DNA from: Lysobacter sp. GX 14042
Lineage (GTDB): Bacteria; Pseudomonadota; Gammaproteobacteria; Xanthomonadales; Xanthomonadaceae
Reading direction: 5' to 3'
NCBI RefSeq assembly: GCF_021390425.1
Contig: NZ_JAJUWY010000007.1
Location: 1 to 64,000 of the forward strand
DNA: 64,000 nt
The translations under genes were made by a program, and so were the position numbers. Positions 27,688 to 35,207 of this stretch are shown here, piece after piece (positions within the stretch are counted from its first letter, which is position 1; each line of letters starts with the position of its first letter). The notes beneath the pieces were generated by a model, which saw nothing but the letters and a program-made list of their open reading frames with translations, made no database searches and had not been told where the DNA came from.

Positions 27688-30600
27688 ATGAAGACGTATC
27701 GGAAGACCGTACTCGCCATGGTCGTGGGCGCGACCCTTGCCGGCACGCCGGCTTTCGCGCAGACCCCGCCGGCGGTGGAGCCCGACGCCACCCGGCCGCC
27801 AGCGAACGATGATGCGCAGCCCCGGGCCGCGGACCGGGCCACCGGGCAGGATCCGGCCGGGCGCATGGCCGAGCTGGACCAGGTGGTCGTCGTCGGAAGC
27901 CGCTTTGCCGGCAACAACGAAGCGGGCATGGTCCCGGTCGCGGTGATGGACGAGGCGGAGATCGAGGCCACCGGGGCGGTGTCGGGCGAGGAGCTGCTGC
28001 GCAGCCTGCCGCAGGTGGGCGACATGATGTTCGACAACACGGACACGGCCGCCAACATCAATGCCGCGCGCGGCGACATCGGTTCGGTGAACCTGCGCAA
28101 CCTGGGTACCGGCAACACCCTGCTGCTGGTCAATGGCAGGCGCATGGTCCCGCATCCGGGAACCCAGACGGAAAACCTGGTGCCGCGCCAGACCGCCAAC
28201 ATGAATGCGGTCCCGCTGTACGGGGTGCGGCAGATGGAGGTCCTGATGGGCGGCGCCTCGGCGCTGTACGGGTCGGATGCCGTGGCCGGCGTGCTGAACG
28301 TGGTGATGGATACCCATTTCCAGGGCTTGGAGGTGCAGGCTCAGTACGGAGGGTCGGAAGACATCGACCTGCGACAGGGCAACCTCAACTTCAAGGCCGG
28401 CAGCTGGTTCAACGATGGCCGCACGCGGGTCACCCTGCTGGGTGGCCACACCTACCGCTCCGAGGTGGCAGCCAGCGAACATCCACTCACCGCCGACATG
28501 GATCGCCGCGCGCTCCTGCAGGGGACGTCGCTCGAAGGGCATCTTTCGTTCGACGACCGCTACACCACCACTTCATGGGGCGCCTTCCAGACCGTGGGCG
28601 GGGTTCCCGTCGCAAGGGACGGCACGCCGCTCACCAGCGCCAGCGGCTACTTCAACATCCAGCCGCCGGAGCACCGCTGCGGGGTGGAACTTGATTCGGG
28701 CGTGTGCATGCAGACCGGCGGCTTCAACTCCAGCCTGGACCGTCCGCTGCGCTTCAATGCGCTCACCCAGCGCAACATCCTGGGCGGGGTGGGCAGGAGC
28801 AACCTGTTCGGAACGGTCGAACAGGACATCAATGACGATTTCGTCGCCTTCGGCGAAGTCAGCTATTACCAGGCGAAGTTCGAAAGCATGCGCGAACAGG
28901 CGGCGTCACTGGGCGCGGCGCCGATGATCGTGCCCGCGTCCAACTACTACAACCCGTTCGGCGCCATGTACCTGCCGGACGGGTCGCCCAACCCCAACCG
29001 CCTGCCCGGCATCGATGCACCGGAGGAAGGGCTGGACCTGCGGATCACGAGCTACCGTGCCACCGACACCTCGCGCCCGTACGAGGTCAACGATGACTCC
29101 TATCGGGTCCTGGGCGGAGTACGTGGCTACCTGGGCGGCTTCGACTGGGAAAGCGCGGTGCTGTACTCGCGTGCCACCACCGAGGACATCCAGCACGGCT
29201 CGATCAGCAACACGCTGTTCGCCGAGGCGCTGGCGCGCTCCGACCCGGGCGCCTACAACCCGTTCAACGGCGGCGACCCGGGTGACTGGACCGGCGTGGA
29301 TGGCACCCCGAGCGATGCCGCGACGATCGCCGGCTTCACCGTGCCGGTGCGCCGGTACAGCACCGCCAGCCTGTTCCAGGTCGACTCCAGGTTCCTCCAC
29401 GAGCAGATCTTCAGCCTGCCGGCTGGCGACGTGGGCCTGGCCTTCGGTGCGGAGTGGCGGCGGGAGAGCCTGTCGGACCAGCGTGATCCACGGCTGAATG
29501 GGGACATCACCTACACCAACCCGATGACCGGGGAGGTCACCAGTGACGTGTTGGGCGCCAGCCCGTCGGCGAGCAACTCCGGATCCCGGAACGTGGCCTC
29601 GTTCTATACCGAACTCGCGGTGCCGGTCGTCTCACCGCAGATGCAGGTGCCGCTGGTCCGCAGCCTTGACCTGCAGCTGGCCGGCCGCTGGGAGAAGTAC
29701 TCCGACTTCGGCTGGGTCGCCAATCCGAAGGTCGCCCTGGCCTGGACGGTGACCGATGACTTCATGGTGCGCGGCAACTGGGCCCAGAGCTTCCTGGCAC
29801 CCAACATCCTGCAGCTCTATGCCGATGGCGCCACCGTCAGCAACACCCGCACCGACTATTACGTATGCGAGGCCGACATCCGGGCCGGGCGGATCGAAAG
29901 CTTCTCGCAGTGCGGCCGCTCATCCAGTACCCAGGCGGAGCGCAGCGGCAACCGCGAGCTGCAACCGGAGACCTCCGATGCCTATTCGGTTGGTTTCGTC
30001 TTCCAGCCGACGTTCCTGCCCCAGGGTGCCGGCAAGCTGACCCTGACCGCGGACTACTGGGTGATCGAACAGGAGGACGTCATCGGCATCCTCGGCGAGC
30101 AGGCCCAGCTGGCACTGGACTACCTGGCGCGCATGCAGGGCTCGTCCAACCCGAACGTGATCAGGAACGATCCGGATGACACCAGGGTGGCGGACTTCGA
30201 GGGAACCGGGCTGGACCCGGTCGGTACGGTCAGCCTGGTGTACGACCGCTACATCAACCGGCTTCCCCGCACCACGCGCGGGATCGACTTCGGCCTGACC
30301 CAGCGTATTACCACTGACCACGCCGGCACGTTCAACCTCAGCGCCAACGCCTCGCGCCTGATCGAGCGCACCCAGGATCCGGTGCCCGACGAGCAGATGA
30401 TCCTGGAGGCGCAGCAGGCCGGGATCATCAATGACGGGTTCCGCCTCAGCAGCGCCGGCAACCTGCTGGGCATCAACGGCTCGCCGGAGTGGCGGGCGAC
30501 GTTCAACGCCTCGTGGCGCCAGGGCGACTGGCTCACCGGCACGCACGTGCGCTACGTGGGGCCATTCGAGACCACCGGTGTGCTGCACGACGACGGCAGC

Positions 30601-30819
30601 CGCATGCGGATCCCGAGCTGGACCACCGCCAACCTGTACCTGGAGCGCCGCTTCGAAGGGCTGGGCAACTTCCTCGACGGTTCCCGTGTCCGGCTCACGG
30701 TGCGCAACGTGGCCGATCGCGATCCGCCGATCTCGGGCACGGCGATCGGTTTCTACTCCTCGGTGCATAACGTGCTGGGGCGTGGCTACTACCTGACCTT
30801 GACCAAATCGTTTGACTGA
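27688..30819 (+). CDS. TonB-dependent outer-membrane receptor
   Basis: A 1043-residue outer-membrane transporter. Residues 1-25 are a signal peptide (TLAGTPAFAQ); a proline-rich linker follows to about 60; the TonB box is in LDQVVVVGSRF. The plug (about 80-210) has GSVNLRNLGTGNTLLLVNGR and MEVLMGGASALYGSDAVAGV; the rest is a 22-strand-type barrel ending GRGYYLTLTKSFD. The size and plug match the large receptors of xanthomonads and sphingomonads that import oligopeptides and glycans rather than small siderophores. No SusD partner is present. Position between a GGT and a serine hydrolase suggests a peptide-like ligand. Confidence 0.94.
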   Translation: MKTYRKTVLAMVVGATLAGTPAFAQTPPAVEPDATRPPANDDAQPRAADRATGQDPAGRMAELDQVVVVGSRFAGNNEAGMVPVAVMDEAEIEATGAVSGEELLRSLPQVGDMMFDNTDTAANINAARGDIGSVNLRNLGTGNTLLLVNGRRMVPHPGTQTENLVPRQTANMNAVPLYGVRQMEVLMGGASALYGSDAVAGVLNVVMDTHFQGLEVQAQYGGSEDIDLRQGNLNFKAGSWFNDGRTRVTLLGGHTYRSEVAASEHPLTADMDRRALLQGTSLEGHLSFDDRYTTTSWGAFQTVGGVPVARDGTPLTSASGYFNIQPPEHRCGVELDSGVCMQTGGFNSSLDRPLRFNALTQRNILGGVGRSNLFGTVEQDINDDFVAFGEVSYYQAKFESMREQAASLGAAPMIVPASNYYNPFGAMYLPDGSPNPNRLPGIDAPEEGLDLRITSYRATDTSRPYEVNDDSYRVLGGVRGYLGGFDWESAVLYSRATTEDIQHGSISNTLFAEALARSDPGAYNPFNGGDPGDWTGVDGTPSDAATIAGFTVPVRRYSTASLFQVDSRFLHEQIFSLPAGDVGLAFGAEWRRESLSDQRDPRLNGDITYTNPMTGEVTSDVLGASPSASNSGSRNVASFYTELAVPVVSPQMQVPLVRSLDLQLAGRWEKYSDFGWVANPKVALAWTVTDDFMVRGNWAQSFLAPNILQLYADGATVSNTRTDYYVCEADIRAGRIESFSQCGRSSSTQAERSGNRELQPETSDAYSVGFVFQPTFLPQGAGKLTLTADYWVIEQEDVIGILGEQAQLALDYLARMQGSSNPNVIRNDPDDTRVADFEGTGLDPVGTVSLVYDRYINRLPRTTRGIDFGLTQRITTDHAGTFNLSANASRLIERTQDPVPDEQMILEAQQAGIINDGFRLSSAGNLLGINGSPEWRATFNASWRQGDWLTGTHVRYVGPFETTGVLHDDGSRMRIPSWTTANLYLERRFEGLGNFLDGSRVRLTVRNVADRDPPISGTAIGFYSSVHNVLGRGYYLTLTKSFD

Positions 30820-30840
30820 GGCCGGCCACTGCACGGTGCC

Positions 30841-30858
30841 GGGCGGCGCATGCCGCCC
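30841..30858 (+). other. hairpin between the TonB receptor and serine hydrolase genes
   Basis: GGGCGGC (30841-30847), GCAT, GCCGCCC (30852-30858) is a perfect 7-bp stem 22 bp after the receptor stop and 27 bp before the next start. There is no T-tract, so it is more likely to shape the mRNA between the two genes than to end transcription. Confidence 0.5.
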
Positions 30859-30885
30859 GCCCGGCGGGCCGCCGAGGGGAGTGGA

Positions 30886-32046
30886 ATGAAAAGAAGGAAC
30901 CTCGCCAATCGTGTCCCTGCACCCTTCGCGGCCCTGCTGCTGGCGCTGTCGGCGCTGGTCCCTGCCTGGGCCGGGGAAATCGGGGAGAAGCTCGGCGCAC
31001 TCATGGCAGAGCACGATGCCGTCGGCCTGGCCGTGGTGGTGGTCAGGGACAACGACCTGGTCTACCGCGACAGCCTGGGCTGGAAGGATCGGGAGGCGCG
31101 CCTGCCCCTCAAGGGGGACGACGTATTCCGGATCGCGTCCATATCCAAATCGTTCGCCGCCACTTCAGTGCTGCAGCTGGTCGAACAGGAAAAGCTGTCG
31201 CTGGATGACGATGTCGGCGGGCTGCTTGGATTCCCGGTCCGCAATCCCGGATTTCCCGAGCACGTGATCACCCTGCGGATGCTGCTGAACCACACCTCCT
31301 CGATCACCGACCGCCAGCAGTACGGCAGCCTGGACCTCATCAACCCGCAGGCCAGCGCAACCTGGACGGAAAGCTACTCCGCGCATGCCCCGGGGGACCA
31401 CTACGAATACTCCAACCTGGGCTACAACATGGTCGGTGCGATCATCGAGCGGGCCTCGGGGCAGCGGTTCGACAGGTACGTGGGCGAGCACGTGCTCGAG
31501 CCCCTGGGGCTGTACGGTGGGCATTGGCCCGACGTGCTGGAGGCGGGTCGTTTCGCGCAGATCTACCGCTACCGCGTAGGCGAGGGCTTCGTGCGCTCGG
31601 AAGCCGCGTACGCGCTGCTGGGCGAGCGGCTGGACGACTACCGGCTGGGCTACAGCGCACCGCTGTTCTCCCCCACCGGCGGACTGAAGATCTCGGCGCC
31701 GGACCTCGCCCGGTACATGCTCATGCACATGAACCAGGGCGAGTGGGGCGGCGTGCGGATCATCAGCCCCGAACACGCTGCCCTGATGCAGTCCCCGACG
31801 ACCCCGATCGACGGGGATGCCGGCTACGGCCTGGCCTTGCGCACCGACCGGAACCTGGTCCCCGGGGTCACCCTGACCGGCCATACCGGCTCTGCCTACG
31901 GGCTGTACAGCTCCATGTTCTTCGACCCCGAGCGCAAGTACGGCTTCATCGTGATCACCAACGGCGCCAGGGATCCAGGGATCCGGGAGGCGGTGAACCG
32001 GGCGCTGTACGAGCATTTCATCGCCCCGCTCAGCGCCAGAAATTGA
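30886..32046 (+). CDS. exported serine hydrolase (beta-lactamase/D-aminopeptidase family)
   Basis: A 386-residue protein with a Sec signal ending LVPAWAG. All three motifs of the penicillin-recognising fold are present: SxxK as SISK (IASISKSFAATSV), YxN as YSN (HYEYSNLGYNMVG) and HxG as HTG (TGHTGSAYG). Relatives include D-aminopeptidases, D,D-carboxypeptidases, esterases and class C beta-lactamases. Its context (GGTs, D-amino-acid dehydrogenase, D-aminoacylase) favours a D-peptide or D-amino-acid ester substrate; this is inferred. GAGGGGAG precedes ATG 30886. Its end overlaps the convergent gltS by 17 bp. Confidence 0.9.
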   Translation: MKRRNLANRVPAPFAALLLALSALVPAWAGEIGEKLGALMAEHDAVGLAVVVVRDNDLVYRDSLGWKDREARLPLKGDDVFRIASISKSFAATSVLQLVEQEKLSLDDDVGGLLGFPVRNPGFPEHVITLRMLLNHTSSITDRQQYGSLDLINPQASATWTESYSAHAPGDHYEYSNLGYNMVGAIIERASGQRFDRYVGEHVLEPLGLYGGHWPDVLEAGRFAQIYRYRVGEGFVRSEAAYALLGERLDDYRLGYSAPLFSPTGGLKISAPDLARYMLMHMNQGEWGGVRIISPEHAALMQSPTTPIDGDAGYGLALRTDRNLVPGVTLTGHTGSAYGLYSSMFFDPERKYGFIVITNGARDPGIREAVNRALYEHFIAPLSARN

Positions 32047-33226
32047 TGAACCCGGTGATGATCAGCGCGTTGGTGAAGTCGATGAAGAACGCCCCGACCA
32101 GCGGGGCCACCAGGAAGGCGCGCGGCGCGGTGCCGTAGCGTTCCACCAGTGCGCGCATCACCGCCATCGCGTTGGCGGTGGTGCCCAGCATGAAGCCGAT
32201 GAAGCCGCCACCCATGACCGCTGCGTCGTAATCGCGCCCCATGACCCGGAAGACCACGACGCAGAACGCCACCACCGCGCCCACCTGCAATGCCAGGTTC
32301 AGCACCAGGGGCAGTGCCAGCCCAGCCAGCTCCCAAAGCTTGAGGTCCATCAGGGCCACCGACAGGAACAGCGCCAGGCACACGTTGCCGATCAGGTCGG
32401 TGGTGGACACCGGAAGGCCGACCCAGCCGGTCCAGTCATCCAGGTTGCGGATGGCCGCGCCCACCAGCATCGCACCCACGTAGGCGGGCAGGGTGATGCC
32501 GGTCGAGGAGATCAGGCCGCTGACCCATGCACCCAGCCACATGGCGATCAGCAGCGTCACGATGCTCTTGAGGGCGTTGAATTCCCGGACCGCCTCGGAC
32601 GGGCCTGGAGAAATCGTCGTTTCGGGTTCCACCGCGGCCCGTGCCTGCGGCCGGGGATGGGACAGGTTGAAGCGGCGGATCAGCACCGTGATGGCCGGGC
32701 CGCCCACCAGCCCACCCAGCACGATGCCGGCCATCGCCGAAGCGACCGCGATCGATTCCGCGCCGCGTACCCCGGCTTCTTCGAACAGGGGCGCGAAAGC
32801 CAGCCCCGTGGCCGGCCCGCCGGTGAGGGTGGTCGAACCGGCCAGCACCCCGAACAGCGGATGCAGGTCGAAGCCCACCGCCACCGCCATCCCCAGCAGG
32901 TTCTGGAACACCGCGAAGCCGCTGGCCAGGCCCAGGAAGACCATCACCTGGGCGCCACTGATCTTCAGCAGCCTGAGGCTCGCGTTCATGCCGATCGTGG
33001 TGAAGAAGGCGACCATCAGCGGTGCCTGCAGGCCGGTGTCGAGCACGAACAGCGTGGTGTCCCGGGTGTGTGCGATCCACGCCACGATGGCGAAGACCAG
33101 TCCGCCGATCACCGGCGGCGGGAGGTTGTACCTGCCAAGCACCGGTATCCACCGGCACAGGCCGTAGCCCAGGAACAGGGCCACGCCCGCGAGGGCAAGG
33201 GTCTGTACCGCATCAAGTTGCAGCAT
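32030..33226 (-). CDS. gltS: sodium/glutamate symporter GltS
   Basis: A 398-residue inner-membrane carrier, the length of E. coli GltS, with about ten hydrophobic segments in two inverted halves and a charged central loop (PETTISPGPSEAVREFNALK). Family blocks include GYGLCRWIPVLGRYNLPPPV, LAGSTTLTGGPATGLAFAP and GGGFIGFMLGTTANAMAVM, the glycine- and serine-rich re-entrant motifs. GltS takes up glutamate with Na+; the E. coli protein also handles D-glutamate. AGGAG is a few bases before the ATG on its strand. It lies 18 bp after the deacylase gene, with which it forms an operon. Confidence 0.94.
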   Translation of the reverse strand: MLQLDAVQTLALAGVALFLGYGLCRWIPVLGRYNLPPPVIGGLVFAIVAWIAHTRDTTLFVLDTGLQAPLMVAFFTTIGMNASLRLLKISGAQVMVFLGLASGFAVFQNLLGMAVAVGFDLHPLFGVLAGSTTLTGGPATGLAFAPLFEEAGVRGAESIAVASAMAGIVLGGLVGGPAITVLIRRFNLSHPRPQARAAVEPETTISPGPSEAVREFNALKSIVTLLIAMWLGAWVSGLISSTGITLPAYVGAMLVGAAIRNLDDWTGWVGLPVSTTDLIGNVCLALFLSVALMDLKLWELAGLALPLVLNLALQVGAVVAFCVVVFRVMGRDYDAAVMGGGFIGFMLGTTANAMAVMRALVERYGTAPRAFLVAPLVGAFFIDFTNALIITGFINFWR

Positions 33227-33244
33227 CGATAGGAGCTCCTGTCG

Positions 33245-34903
33245 TCAATCGGGTGGCAACCGGGCCCGGTCGCAGGTGCCCGCGGGCGGGCGGTGGCGCA
33301 GGACGCGTCCCGGCAGCGCGTCCGCCGCGCTGCCCCGGTCGATCATGGCCACGCCATTGACGAACAGGTATTCCACGCCCCTGGACGGGACCGCCGGCTC
33401 CAGGTAGGAGGCCGCGGGGGCGTAGCGGGCAGGGTCGAACACCACCACGTCGGCGTAATATCCGCCGCGCAGGTAGCCGCGGTCCTCCAGGCCGAAGGTG
33501 GTGGCGCTGAGGCCGGTGGAGCGGTGGATGAACGCCTGCAGGTCGATCACCCCGTCTTCCACCACGTATCGGGCGTATTTTTCCGGGAAGGTGGCGTACT
33601 GGCGTGGATGCCCGTCGCCGCCGTCGGAGGCGGTCAGCATCCAAGGCTGCTGCATCAGCGCCTTCACGTCGTCCGCGTGCATGTTGAAGGAAGCGATCTT
33701 GCGTGCCGAGCCGCTGCCGTCCGGACCGCCATGGCGGATGATTCTCAGCGCCGCGTCCACCGGCTCCAGTTCCCACGCTTCGGACATCTGCGCCAGCGTC
33801 CTGCCGGACCATGGCCAGCCGTCGCCGATCATCAGCACCGCGCCCGCTCCGCCGCGGCGGCGCAGGTTCTCCCCCATCTCGCCGCGGATGCGGTTCGCGG
33901 TGGCCGGGTCGTCGAGCCGGGTGAGCAGCGCGTCGCGGCCGCCGTCCTGCGACCAGCGCGGCAGCAGGGCGGCCTCGATGCCGGTGGCCGAGGCCAGCCA
34001 CGGGTACTGGTCGGCGGTCACCTGGAGGCCATCCGCACGCGCGCGATCGATGCGGTCGATGATCTTCCCTGCGCTTCCATGCACGTCCGTCCCAAGCGCC
34101 TTGAGGTGCGCGATGTGCACCGGAATCCGCGCCCGGCGGCCGATCTCGAGCACTTCCGCGATCGACCCCATCAGTCCGATCGAGTAGCTGGACTCGTCCC
34201 GCTGGTGGGTGTCGTAGACGCCGCCGCGCACTGCGGCCTCCGTGGCCAGCGCCACCACCTCGTCGGTGGTCGCGAAGCTCTGGGGCGCATAGAACAGGCC
34301 GGTGGAAAGACCCAGGGCGCCCTGGCACATCGCCTCGGCCACCAGGCGGCGCATCTGCTGCAGTTCCCCGTCGTCCGGCGCGCGGTCCGTGTTGCCGAGC
34401 ACCCGGCGCCTCACCGGCCCCAACCCGACGTAGGCGGCGATATTCGTGCCCACCCCGTGGTCCTCGAACCACTCACGCTGCCCGGCGATGTCCGGCGTGC
34501 CGCCTCCGTCTACTCCGATGAAGATGGTGCTGACTCCCTGGTACAGCCACGGCAGGTTGCGCCGGACCCGCGGATCGGGGGAGCGGATGTGGCTGTAGGG
34601 ATGGGTATGGGGATCGATGAAGCCCGGCGCCACGATCATCCCGCGCGCGTCGATGGTGCGCGCAGCCCGGTAGCGGCCTTCCAGGTCCTGGCCCACCTCG
34701 ACGACCCGGTCCCCGGCGATCGCGATGTCGGCCGTGCGGGCGGGGTTGTCGCTGCCGTCGAACACGGTGCCGCCCGCAATCAGCAGGTCTGCCGTGCCGG
34801 CGGGCGGTGCAGGGTGCAGCCCGGAACAGGCGGTGAGCAACAGCGCGGCCGCCAGCAGGCCGGCGGGCTGGGCGGTTCGCGCGGGGCGGCGTGGACGGGA
34901 CAT
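33245..34903 (-). CDS. N-acyl-D-amino-acid deacylase (D-aminoacylase) family lipoprotein
   Basis: A 552-residue amidohydrolase of the D-aminoacylase subgroup, made as a lipoprotein (LLAAALLLTACSG). Metal motif HTHPYSH sits in PGFIDPHTHPYSHIRS; subgroup blocks are GALGLSTGLFYAPQSFATTD, the THQRDESSYSIG region, IPVHIAHLKALG and LTASDGGDG with the late Asp; YYADVVVFDPARYAP closes the sandwich. Such enzymes free D-amino acids from N-acyl-D-amino acids, and some act on N-acyl-D-glutamate. ATG 34903 follows GAGG and gives the lipobox. First gene of a two-gene operon with gltS, so released D-glutamate could be imported at once (inferred). Confidence 0.9.
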   Translation of the reverse strand: MSRPRRPARTAQPAGLLAAALLLTACSGLHPAPPAGTADLLIAGGTVFDGSDNPARTADIAIAGDRVVEVGQDLEGRYRAARTIDARGMIVAPGFIDPHTHPYSHIRSPDPRVRRNLPWLYQGVSTIFIGVDGGGTPDIAGQREWFEDHGVGTNIAAYVGLGPVRRRVLGNTDRAPDDGELQQMRRLVAEAMCQGALGLSTGLFYAPQSFATTDEVVALATEAAVRGGVYDTHQRDESSYSIGLMGSIAEVLEIGRRARIPVHIAHLKALGTDVHGSAGKIIDRIDRARADGLQVTADQYPWLASATGIEAALLPRWSQDGGRDALLTRLDDPATANRIRGEMGENLRRRGGAGAVLMIGDGWPWSGRTLAQMSEAWELEPVDAALRIIRHGGPDGSGSARKIASFNMHADDVKALMQQPWMLTASDGGDGHPRQYATFPEKYARYVVEDGVIDLQAFIHRSTGLSATTFGLEDRGYLRGGYYADVVVFDPARYAPAASYLEPAVPSRGVEYLFVNGVAMIDRGSAADALPGRVLRHRPPAGTCDRARLPPD

Positions 34904-35016
34904 CGGAGCCTCGCTGGTCGGGTATTGGCCACGGCCCGCAGGACGGCGGCCGGGCGCAGGTTCGTCCATCTTCATCGCTGCCGTGCGAGGTCACCATTGA
35001 AATAGGGCCAGTCCTG

Positions 35017-35033
35017 CATAGCCCGCGGCTATG
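35017..35033 (+). promoter_or_regulatory. LysR-type palindrome upstream of the deacylase-gltS operon
   Basis: CATAGCC (35017-35023), CGC, GGCTATG (35027-35033). The core ATA-N9-TAT fits the T-N11-A rule for LysR-type boxes. It lies 114 bp before the deacylase start within the 304-bp gap 34904-35207. The GCGGCTATG half matches the GCGGTTATG half-site of the ggt operator at 25754. The rest of the gap holds the right direct repeat and the maeB promoter; no gene was seen. Confidence 0.55.
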
Positions 35034-35102
35034 TGTCGCGTTCGGCGGGGATGGACGCGCGGACCGGCCGGAGTCGTTGCCGCCCAGCCAAGGGCCATCA
35101 CG

Positions 35103-35129
35103 GACGCGGGATTCCCGGATATCTGACTG
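35103..35129 (+). repeat. right copy of the 27-bp direct repeat bracketing the 13.4-kb cluster
   Basis: This stretch matches the end of the DUF1704 gene (21654-21680) at 25 of 27 bases and reads DAGFPDI-stop in the corresponding frame, preceded by GCCATC where the gene has GCGATC. It is not part of any gene here. It lies between the deacylase promoter and the maeB promoter. Confidence 0.6.
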
Positions 35130-35168
35130 TTGGCCCGGAACGGCACGCCCGGGATGGCGGGCGGCCGC

Positions 35169-35174
35169 TAGAAT
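35169..35174 (+). promoter_or_regulatory. -10-like element for maeB
   Basis: TAGAAT 33 bp before the maeB start, immediately outside the right direct repeat. It matches the elements before rsgA and aceE. A -35 is not clear. Confidence 0.35.
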
Positions 35175-35207
35175 CGGGAGTTTCCGCCCCGCACGCCGCA
35201 GCCGTCC

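Noticed and set aside
24727-28542. Minus-strand open frame of 1271 codons across both ggt genes and the TonB receptor start
   Set aside because: It runs antisense to genes with clear family motifs, has no recognisable domain, and spans two operons and a promoter. It is a shadow caused by high GC content.
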